Shown one piece after another: positions 1-4,764 of a stretch of 6,511 nt of DNA. Source of the DNA: Hadesarchaea archaeon (GTDB lineage: Archaea > Hadarchaeota > Hadarchaeia > Hadarchaeales > Hadarchaeaceae); NCBI GenBank assembly GCA_029880065.1, contig JAOUPD010000065.1:1-6511 (forward strand), written 5' to 3'. The translations under genes were made by a program, and so were the position numbers. The notes beneath the pieces are model-generated. The model was not told where the DNA came from. It made no database searches and was given only the letters and a program-made list of their open reading frames with translations. How positions within the stretch are numbered: the stretch's first letter is position 1; every line of letters begins with the position of its first letter.

Positions 1-348
1 GGTGGGCTCGTTGCCGGCATCGCGACCGGCACCATGGTTGGACTAATTCAAGGCCTTATTGCCGAAGATTTCTCACACTATCTTTTGCTCGGCTTCCTGC
101 TCGCCCTAGGCGCACTATTAGGCGATTTGCTCGGGAGTTTCATCAAGCGCAGGCTCGGCCTCAAGCGTGGCGATGCAGCGCCGGGTCTGGATCAACTCGG
201 CTTTGTACTCGTCGCCTTGCTCCTAACAAGTCTGGTGACCCTACCGAGCTGGGAGGTAATCTTGACAATACTCATCATAACCCCCCCAATCCACATAGCA
301 ACGAACTTCGCGGGATACAAGCTCGGATTTAAAAGCAGGCCTTACTAG
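1..348 (+). CDS. carS: CDP-archaeol synthase, C-terminal part (cut by window edge)
   Basis: This is the last 115 residues of an integral membrane enzyme. The reading frame is open to the left edge, so the true start lies outside; the Met at codon 12 is internal. The family (DUF46/CarS) activates unsaturated archaeol phosphate (digeranylgeranylglyceryl phosphate) with CTP to give CDP-archaeol, the precursor of all archaeal phospholipids. Visible support is the cytosolic-loop signature at fragment residues 41-65: GD, then SFIKRRLG, then LDQLG. Hydrophobic spans flank it, around residues 1-20, 27-44, 67-80 and 84-102. The family usually has about 160-180 residues, so roughly a third is missing. 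Compared with the pattern I remember (GDLxKSFxKRR, LDQLD), this protein has Gly in place of the first Lys and Gly in place of the final Asp. No terminator is obvious after the stop. Family identification is secure; activity is inferred. Confidence 0.9.
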   Translation, partial: GGLVAGIATGTMVGLIQGLIAEDFSHYLLLGFLLALGALLGDLLGSFIKRRLGLKRGDAAPGLDQLGFVLVALLLTSLVTLPSWEVILTILIITPPIHIATNFAGYKLGFKSRPY

Positions 349-446
349 AGCTGCTGCACGGGAACCTCTTCAAACACTAGGGAATTTGACTCTAATGAAA
401 AATTGAAACGACTGCTATCGAGCGACCATGTTTGTAATGGTAACCG

Positions 447-453
447 TTTAATC
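447..453 (+). promoter_or_regulatory. TATA-box candidate for the zinc-finger gene
   Basis: An AT-rich TTTAAT element preceded by ACCG lies about 32-37 bases before the ATG at 484. Archaeal transcription starts about 25 bases downstream of the box centre, which would place the 5' end near 475-478 and give a leader of only a few bases. No good ribosome binding site precedes the ATG, which fits a near-leaderless message. This is motif inspection only. The rest of the 349-483 gap shows no open frame or RNA gene I recognise. Confidence 0.4.
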
Positions 454-483
454 ACTTGATGTGTCAGTCTATTTGGGTATAAA

Positions 484-654
484 ATGGGCAAAGTCGCCGG
501 TGTCTGCGCGCTATGTGGACGGACGAGCACCGATGTTTATCGATGCAGTGTGTGCGGCTCTACGGTCTGCTCACGATGCTTCATGCGTGATATCAACGTC
601 TGCAAACAGTGCTTGAGGAGGGGGCTCTGGATCAGCGACAAGGGGCCCAAATAA
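484..654 (+). CDS. Small zinc-finger protein with four CxxC motifs (HIT/treble-clef-like)
   Basis: The frame from ATG 484 to TAA 652-654 encodes 56 residues. Eight cysteines form four CxxC pairs at residues 8/11, 21/24, 29/32 and 40/43, so two zinc ions are likely. The spacing C-x2-C-x9-C-x2-C-x4-C-x2-C, with an aromatic YRC before the second pair and CS at the third, closely resembles the first half of eukaryotic HIT-type zinc fingers and other cross-brace folds. The final pair (Cys instead of His/Cys) and the basic tail differ. An in-frame TGA at 457-459 and the lack of other start codons make ATG 484 the only reasonable start. The next gene begins 28 bases downstream on the same strand, suggesting co-transcription. 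No specific function is recognised; binding to nucleic acid or a protein partner is an inference. The regular cysteine pattern makes chance translation unlikely. Confidence 0.82.
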   Translation: MGKVAGVCALCGRTSTDVYRCSVCGSTVCSRCFMRDINVCKQCLRRGLWISDKGPK

Positions 655-682
655 TTTTGTGAAAATATGAATTTAGGACGGA

Positions 683-1120
683 GTGCCGTTGCTCACCGAG
701 AAAACGTCTGAGCAAGTAGAAGAACTTCTCAATGAGCTGAGAGAAAGTGCTAGTGCAGGCGTGCCAATTTTAGTAGAGGGAGTGGATGACGAAGGAACCC
801 TACGTGAACTCAACATAAAAGGACAGATTTTCAGGGTATCGAACAGCAGTAAAACCCTGCTGAATTTCCTTGAGAGTTTGGCTGGCTTCAAACAAATTAT
901 AGTTTTAACCGATTTTGATCGTGCCGGTGATAAACTCGCAAAGTTCTGCGTCGTGCACCTGAATAGACTTGGGGTGGAGCCCGTAGTTGAATTTCGGCAG
1001 AAGCTTAAGGCGCTCCTCCGCAGGGATGTCAAGGATATCGAGGGGCTCGCGAAGTTCCTGCGCACCCAAGGCGCTGCCCTCAAGCGTCAGCTACGATCCC
1101 CTCGGCTACCTGCGAAATGA
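683..1120 (+). CDS. Small Toprim-domain protein (UPF0292-like)
   Basis: A 145-residue cytosolic protein made almost entirely of one Toprim fold. The conserved glutamate is E32 in the motif VEGVDDEGTL (31-40), and the DxD metal motif is D77/D79 in LTDFDRAGD (75-83). These residues bind Mg2+ in primases, topoisomerases, OLD nucleases and RNase M5. After the Toprim core, the segment FRQKLKALLRRDVKDIEGL (104-122) matches the tail I associate with archaeal UPF0292 proteins, which resemble RNase M5 in size. The substrate is unknown; rRNA or other nucleic acid processing is a family-based guess. An in-frame TAG at 674-676 limits the start to GTG 683 (AGGA at 675-678, 4 bases away) or TTG 689 (GGAG at 680-683, 5 bases away). 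The 3' end runs 41 bases into the opposing phosphoribosyltransferase gene. Confidence 0.88.
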   Translation: MPLLTEKTSEQVEELLNELRESASAGVPILVEGVDDEGTLRELNIKGQIFRVSNSSKTLLNFLESLAGFKQIIVLTDFDRAGDKLAKFCVVHLNRLGVEPVVEFRQKLKALLRRDVKDIEGLAKFLRTQGAALKRQLRSPRLPAK

Positions 1121-1703
1121 ACTTCCTAACTATGGAGGGCTTTATGCCTATCCGCACGAGTTCTGCCTCGATTTCATCCTGTGATTTGCCTTGTCCCTTC
1201 AGCTTCAGATATATCTTCTTCACCGTCTCGAATATCTCGTGAGGAAAACAGACCCAAGCATCTGTCCTGCGCACGAAAAAATCCGGGGTTAGAATTGACC
1301 ACGGCTTATAGTAAAGTGTACAGATTTTGACCTCCGCCGCGCCTTGCTCGGCCAAGTGCTCCTTAACGAGCTTGAGGCTTTTTCCGGAATCTGAGATATC
1401 ATCAATCAACAAAATTTTTTTTCCCTTGACATCGATGGGAAGGGGCTGCGTAATCTTCGGCTTGGTGTGCGTCTTGTAGATATCGACGTAATACTCGACC
1501 TTGATGGTGGCGATGTTTGGATTCTCAAGTAAGTCTGACAAAACTCTTCCAGGAATCCACCCGCCCCGGGATACCGCCACAAGCAAATCGGGCTTATAAC
1601 CGCTGCGCCTGACTTGGTCCGCGACCTGAATGCAGAGCTCGTAGATAAAGTTCCAGCTCGGCACCTCGTATTTCTCAGGTTTTTTAGGGGCTGGCATGGA
1701 CAC
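1080..1703 (-). CDS. Purine-type nucleotide phosphoribosyltransferase (COG2236-like)
   Basis: A 207-residue type I phosphoribosyltransferase. It would transfer the ribose 5-phosphate of PRPP to a free base (hypoxanthine, guanine or xanthine are the usual substrates) in purine salvage in the cytosol. The PRPP-binding loop is LLIDDISDSGKSL at residues 98-110, with the two acidic residues D101/D102. The PPi loop is AVSRGGWIPGR at 43-53. The segment around W150 and F153-P154-H155-E156 is the base-recognition hood seen in COG2236 proteins. Residues 160-207 form a mostly helical extension beyond the core that I do not recognise. The start is GTG 1703, or ATG two codons later (1697). The gene follows the polyprenol kinase after 54 bases but has its own promoter candidate. 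Its 3' end overlaps the Toprim gene. The base specificity cannot be told from sequence. Confidence 0.92.
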   Translation of the reverse strand: MSMPAPKKPEKYEVPSWNFIYELCIQVADQVRRSGYKPDLLVAVSRGGWIPGRVLSDLLENPNIATIKVEYYVDIYKTHTKPKITQPLPIDVKGKKILLIDDISDSGKSLKLVKEHLAEQGAAEVKICTLYYKPWSILTPDFFVRRTDAWVCFPHEIFETVKKIYLKLKGQGKSQDEIEAELVRIGIKPSIVRKFISQVAEGIVADA

Positions 1704-1710
1704 GCGGTTT

Positions 1711-1770
1711 TATTGGGTGCGCTAAGTCTTTAAAATTTATGTTGGGCCCACAAGACCCTAGAACCCAATA
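1711..1770. repeat. Inverted repeat TATTGGGT ... ACCCAATA flanking the promoter candidate
   Basis: TATTGGGT at 1711-1718 is the exact reverse complement of ACCCAATA at 1763-1770, with 44 bases between. The arms lie on either side of the TATA candidate at 1729-1740. The inner arm falls at the predicted transcript start, and a further ACCCAAT occurs at 1772-1778. The two right-hand copies also encode the Ile-Gly repeats ending the kinase (IGSIGF), so they may be there for coding reasons. A role as an operator is speculative. Confidence 0.3.
1729..1740 (-). promoter_or_regulatory. TATA-box candidate for the phosphoribosyltransferase gene
   Basis: Read on the minus strand this is ATAAATTTTAAA, about 26-37 bases before the GTG at 1703. 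The predicted transcript start (near 1708-1712) would leave almost no leader, and no SD sequence precedes the start, so a leaderless message is plausible. This suggests the gene can be expressed independently of the upstream kinase gene. Confidence 0.45.
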
Positions 1771-2351
1771 GACCCAATCAAAAACATGACAATTCCAGCT
1801 GTTAGAGGAACTATGAGATTATCATCGAGTATCCAGCTCATCCTGAATTCAACGTCTATGCCTTCTACGAACATCGCGATGGATGCAGCAACGAGAGCTG
1901 TTAGGGGCGAGACAAATAACATCGCGCCCAAGGCACCGGCTATGGCGCCAGCGATATGCCCCTCTATAAACTTGGTATTGCTAAAAGGGTGTTTCACCCT
2001 GCCCACCCACTTTCCAACCAGATGAGACAGGGAGTCCCCCAATGCGCATATAATTATCGACGCCATTGCGATTGACTTGTCAAAAATCAAAACGACAACG
2101 AAAGCCCCAAGGACGAAGAAAAAGGACCCCTTGCCCGGAAAAATTTCCATGACCTCCGGTCTTTCAAAACGTTTTAAGAACCAGTATATGATGGGAACCC
2201 TGTACTTTCTGCTCAAGAGGATTAAAACCGAGCCTGCCGCTAATATTGCCAGCAGACTCCACCACTTCAACACATCAAGATATATCAAAGCAACTATCGC
2301 AATACCCACCGTTGCGTGAAACAGCTGCCTTCTCATTTCCATTTTTCCCAT
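1758..2351 (-). CDS. Polyprenol/dolichol kinase family membrane protein (SEC59-like, CTP-dependent)
   Basis: A 197-residue multi-span membrane protein of the dolichol/phytol kinase family (COG0170), which phosphorylates long-chain isoprenoid alcohols with CTP. Family landmarks in order are RRQLFHATVG (7-16), PGKGSFFF (72-79), ALGDSLSHLVGKWVGR (103-118), KFIEGHIAGAIAGALGAML (127-145) and the C-terminal VEGIDVEF...DDNLIVPLTAG (162-186). About six to seven hydrophobic spans lie between them. The start is ATG 2351; ATG 2342 (Met4) is an alternative. It overlaps the PAP2 phosphatase by 19 bases, so translation is probably coupled. Together the pair suggests polyprenyl phosphate carrier recycling for glycosylation. 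The substrate could instead be geranylgeraniol, phytol or another isoprenoid alcohol. Length is normal for prokaryotic members. Confidence 0.88.
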   Translation of the reverse strand: MGKMEMRRQLFHATVGIAIVALIYLDVLKWWSLLAILAAGSVLILLSRKYRVPIIYWFLKRFERPEVMEIFPGKGSFFFVLGAFVVVLIFDKSIAMASIIICALGDSLSHLVGKWVGRVKHPFSNTKFIEGHIAGAIAGALGAMLFVSPLTALVAASIAMFVEGIDVEFRMSWILDDNLIVPLTAGIVMFLIGSIGF

Positions 2352-2893
2352 TTTTCTGCCCCTAAATAGATTATGGATAAACCAACCAAATATCCAAGCA
2401 GCCCCCCGAATATGATATCGCTAAGGTAGTGCACACCCAAATAGAGTCTAGTGAATCCAATAAGGCAAGCAAATCCAACCCAAAACCACTTCAGTTTGGG
2501 AAATCCTCTATTGAGAACGGGTGTCACCGAAAAAACGGTCGCCGTGTGGCCACTGGGGAATGAAAAACCTGCGGCAGCGATGAGCCCTAATTCGGGCCTC
2601 AGTACCGCAAAAACGCTTTTGAATAGATAGGTTAGCCCTACCGCGACCACAACGCTCAAAACCAACGGCGGAACCCACTTTTTCTTGCCCCAAGCCCAAA
2701 GCAGCAAAACTGGTATTAAAATCGCAACAACGGCAACAGTCAGCCAATCCGTCACCAAAATCATGAAATCGTTTAGAATCGGAGTTCTGAGGTCGGCGAA
2801 AAATCTCACCACATTATTATCTACCGCAAAACTTAGGAGGCCCAGAACCGCAACTATCCCGATTAAAAAAATCGTCTTTTTATCCATCAACAT
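2333..2893 (-). CDS. PAP2-family membrane lipid phosphatase
   Basis: A 186-residue membrane phosphatase of the PAP2/BacA-independent lipid phosphatase superfamily. All three catalytic motifs are intact: K92-x6-R99-P100, then F112-P113-S114-G115-H116 (H116 as acid/base), and TR149-x5-H155-x3-D159 (H155 as nucleophile). About six transmembrane spans are visible, the first at 7-23. Likely substrates are polyprenyl or dolichyl (di)phosphates or phosphatidate-type archaeal lipids, cleaved on the outer face of the membrane; the exact substrate is not readable. The start is ATG 2893, or ATG 2887 (Met3). The SD at 2897-2903 lies 3 bases from the first and 9 from the second, so neither is decisive. 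It is the first gene of the minus-strand cluster, and its last 19 bases are shared with the polyprenol kinase. Confidence 0.92.
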   Translation of the reverse strand: MLMDKKTIFLIGIVAVLGLLSFAVDNNVVRFFADLRTPILNDFMILVTDWLTVAVVAILIPVLLLWAWGKKKWVPPLVLSVVVAVGLTYLFKSVFAVLRPELGLIAAAGFSFPSGHTATVFSVTPVLNRGFPKLKWFWVGFACLIGFTRLYLGVHYLSDIIFGGLLGYLVGLSIIYLGAEKWEKWK

Positions 2894-2896
2894 TGC

Positions 2897-2903
2897 TCAC
2901 CTC
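2897..2903 (-). promoter_or_regulatory. Strong ribosome binding site for the PAP2 gene
   Basis: On the minus strand this reads GAGGTGA, fully complementary to the typical archaeal 16S 3' end. It is the best SD in the window and bears on the start choice: spacing is 3 bases to ATG 2893 and 9 bases to ATG 2887. Confidence 0.75.
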
Positions 2904-2931
2904 AACGAATCCATTATAGCGCTGCCACTGA

Positions 2932-2939
2932 CTTATAGA
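2932..2939 (-). promoter_or_regulatory. TATA-box candidate for the PAP2-kinase operon
   Basis: On the minus strand this reads TCTATAAG, preceded by GAAAA as a possible BRE. Transcription would start near 2910, giving a leader of about 17 bases that still contains the SD at 2897-2903. The geometry is self-consistent, though the call is by eye. Confidence 0.45.
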
Positions 2940-2985
2940 TTTTCAAACAAACCGCTGTTTTACGTGATCAATAAGCTCTAAATTT

Positions 2986-2997
2986 TTGTTACAACAA
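2986..2997. promoter_or_regulatory. Small palindrome in the divergent promoter region
   Basis: TTGTT-AC-AACAA forms a dyad with 5-base arms, followed at once by CAATTG. It lies between the two divergent TATA candidates (2932-2939 and 3018-3025), where a shared regulator could bind. An AT-rich dyad this short can occur by chance. Confidence 0.2.
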
Positions 2998-3017
2998 TTG
3001 CACACGTTGGCTAAAAC

Positions 3018-3025
3018 ATTTTAAG
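3018..3025 (+). promoter_or_regulatory. TATA-box candidate for the CBS-antiporter-peptidase operon
   Basis: CATTTTAA preceded by CTAAAA lies about 30-37 bases before the ATG at 3055. Predicted initiation near 3046 would give a very short leader, marginal for using the GGAG at 3046-3049. A short imperfect dyad, AAGCT (3023-3027) and AGCTT (3036-3040), follows the box. Confidence 0.4.
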
Positions 3026-3045
3026 CTCGGGTGCTAGCTTGATAC

Positions 3046-3049
3046 GGAG
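3046..3049 (+). promoter_or_regulatory. Ribosome binding site for the CBS-domain gene
   Basis: GGAG lies five bases before ATG 3055, which supports that start over the later in-frame ATG at 3115 (Met21). Confidence 0.5.
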
Positions 3050-3054
3050 TTAAT

Positions 3055-3540
3055 ATGGACTTGAAAAGACAAAAATGGGGTCAAAATCCGGAGCCGATCC
3101 ACCCTAAGAGCCTGATGGAGACTAAAGTTAAAGAGGTAATGAATCGAAGACCCCGAACGGTTACCCCCAATACTTCAATAGAGGGCCTGCTGGAGCGCTT
3201 ACGAGGGCAGATCGAAGATTGTTTTCCAGTCGTCAACAAGAATCGAAAGCTCCTCGGCATAGTAACCGAGAGCGATGTGCTACACGTACTTCAAGTTCCA
3301 CTACGCCATGTGACGGTCGGGCATGCGATGATACAGCAAGCCATGAAGCGCTCCGCCAGCACCGTGGGTGAGATCATGACGAGGCGACCAATCACCGTGG
3401 CTCCCAGCATGAAGATCCAAGAGGCCCTTAATCTGATGGCAGCACACAAGCTCCGCCACTTGCCAGTCGTCGAGAAGGATCTCCTGGTAGGGCTTATCTG
3501 CTTGCGCGATATCATAGAGCTATACCGCGCGCCGAGGTAG
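3055..3540 (+). CDS. Tandem CBS-domain regulatory protein
   Basis: A 161-residue soluble protein made of a short basic N-terminal segment (1-22) and two CBS domains, about residues 24-82 and 103-157. Each opens with the usual (V/I)xxxMxRxPxTV signature (KEVMNRRPRTVTP at 26-38, GEIMTRRPITVAP at 105-117). CBS1 keeps the ribose/phosphate-binding pattern G68-IV-T71-xx-D74. In CBS2 the same place reads G146-LI-C149-LR-D152, with Cys instead of Thr/Ser, so the two sites may differ in affinity. A Bateman module of this kind normally senses adenine nucleotides, S-adenosylmethionine or, in some proteins, cyclic dinucleotides. It ends 9 bases before the antiporter and probably regulates it as a separate subunit, since the antiporter has no cytosolic domain of its own. 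Ligand and partner are inferred. Confidence 0.9.
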   Translation: MDLKRQKWGQNPEPIHPKSLMETKVKEVMNRRPRTVTPNTSIEGLLERLRGQIEDCFPVVNKNRKLLGIVTESDVLHVLQVPLRHVTVGHAMIQQAMKRSASTVGEIMTRRPITVAPSMKIQEALNLMAAHKLRHLPVVEKDLLVGLICLRDIIELYRAPR

Positions 3541-3549
3541 GCGTATAAC

Positions 3550-4764
3550 ATGACGGTCGAGATTTCATCTGTGCTCCTATATCTGGCAATATTCCTCGTG
3601 GTGGCGAAGCTAGGTGGAGTGATTGCGGCGAAGTTCAGGCAACCGGGCGTGCTTGGTGAGTTGATTGCTGGGATCATGATCGGCCCATTCGTGGCTGGCT
3701 GGATATCACAGCAACTATTCGGGGTTCCTCTTTTCATAGACCTCAACTCGCCCGCGGGGGAGTTCGTGAGCGTGTTTGCGGATATCGGGATAATCCTCCT
3801 ACTCTTTCTGGCTGGCCTGTCGATAGACGTAGAGGAGTTCAAGAAGTCCGAGAAATCCGCAACATTGGTCGCCATAACTGGAGTCATAACTGCATTCCTG
3901 CTTGGATTCGGAGTCGCGTTTGTGTCCAACTGGACTCCCATGCAGGCGGCCTTCATGGGAGCCGTTCTGGCTGCGACCAGTGTTGGTATTACGGTCAGAA
4001 CGCTCATGGATGTCCACAGGCTTCATACTCGCGTCGGCATGACCGTACTTGGCGCGGCGGTCATCGACGACATCATTGCGATCATCATCCTCAGCGTGCT
4101 GGCGGGCCTCGCGTTCGGAGGTCTTACTTTCCTCGGGCTCGCGGAAAATTTAGCGCTGATCGCCATTTTCTTCGTGGCGGTGATTTACATTGGTTTTAAA
4201 ACGCTGCCGCGCGTGCTGACCTTCGTGGGCAGGTTACATGTCGAAGAAGTGACCCTATCCATCGCCCTCGCCCTTGTCTTCTTGATAGGCGCACTCGCGG
4301 AGAAGGTGAAGGTCGCAGCGATCACGGGTGCTTTCATTGTAGGGTTGGTGATCAGCAAAGCCCCCGTGGCGGGATCGTTGAGGACGAAGATATCTACGAT
4401 TGGGTATGGATTGTTCATTCCGCTTTTCTTTGTCGAGATGGGCGCACGTACAGACTTTGGAGCACTGGCTGGCGTTGGCCTCTTAGCACTGGCATTGGTT
4501 GGTATAGCGATGTTTGACAAGGTATTCGGGTGCGGGATGGGTGCCCTCCTAGGTGGCTTCAGTGGCAAGGACTCGCTGCGCGTGGGAGTGGGGATGATGC
4601 CCCGCGCGGAGATAGCGCTCGTCATAGCCGCAATCGGCATCAAGGCGGGAATCGTCGGGCCGGAGCTGCTCTCGATAACTGTGATGATCGTGCTCGTGAC
4701 GACGCTGGTTACTCCCTTATTGGTAAAAATTGCATTCAGGGGTACACCACCAGCGAAAGGATGA
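3550..4764 (+). CDS. CPA2-type cation/proton antiporter (NapA/KefB-like)
   Basis: A 404-residue membrane protein with about 12 to 13 hydrophobic spans and no soluble C-terminal domain. It should exchange Na+ or K+ for H+ across the cytoplasmic membrane. Family marks are RQPGVLGELIAGIMIGP (30-46), LLFLAGLSID (84-93), ATSVGITVRTL (142-152), the ion-binding DD pair D173-D174 in AAVIDDIIAI (169-178), ITGAFIVGL (258-266) and MMPRAEIALVIAAIG (349-363) with R352 and E354. The two adjacent aspartates are typical of electrogenic Na+/H+ antiporters such as NapA rather than electroneutral or K+-efflux types, but the ion cannot be settled from sequence. GAGGT at 3534-3538, inside the end of the CBS gene, is an SD candidate 11 bases from ATG 3550. 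The KTN/TrkA-N domain seen in KefB/C is missing; the upstream CBS protein may do that regulatory job. Confidence 0.93.
   Translation: MTVEISSVLLYLAIFLVVAKLGGVIAAKFRQPGVLGELIAGIMIGPFVAGWISQQLFGVPLFIDLNSPAGEFVSVFADIGIILLLFLAGLSIDVEEFKKSEKSATLVAITGVITAFLLGFGVAFVSNWTPMQAAFMGAVLAATSVGITVRTLMDVHRLHTRVGMTVLGAAVIDDIIAIIILSVLAGLAFGGLTFLGLAENLALIAIFFVAVIYIGFKTLPRVLTFVGRLHVEEVTLSIALALVFLIGALAEKVKVAAITGAFIVGLVISKAPVAGSLRTKISTIGYGLFIPLFFVEMGARTDFGALAGVGLLALALVGIAMFDKVFGCGMGALLGGFSGKDSLRVGVGMMPRAEIALVIAAIGIKAGIVGPELLSITVMIVLVTTLVTPLLVKIAFRGTPPAKG

Noticed and set aside
349..483. Possible small RNA or riboswitch between carS and the zinc-finger gene
   Set aside because: I found no convincing stem-loop series, tRNA-like cloverleaf, k-turn/box C-D signature or poly-T terminator. 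The stretch looks like a plain spacer with a promoter.
475..483. GGGTATAAA immediately before ATG 484 as a promoter
   Set aside because: It is TATA-like, but transcription would then start inside the zinc-finger gene. The box at 447-453 has the right spacing.
345..530. Minus-strand 61-codon frame between carS and the zinc-finger gene
   Set aside because: It overlaps the start of the zinc-finger gene, and its product has no recognisable domain or membrane pattern. It is best explained as a chance frame.
673..1083. Minus-strand 136-codon frame opposite the Toprim gene
   Set aside because: The serine- and arginine-rich translation is a shadow of the Toprim coding strand, whose catalytic motifs are intact.
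3291..4007. Minus-strand 238-codon frame opposite the CBS and antiporter genes
   Set aside because: It is long, but the product is a low-complexity mix of Ser/Thr/Pro/Arg without a domain, and both sense genes carry clear family motifs. It is an antisense shadow.
4185..4643. Minus-strand 152-codon frame opposite the antiporter
   Set aside because: It is antisense to conserved transmembrane segments and shows no independent protein signature.
4530..4760. Upstream in-frame extension of the M28 peptidase
   Set aside because: It lies inside the antiporter coding region and reads as Arg/Gly/Asp-rich nonsense. The signal peptide begins properly at ATG 4761/4764.
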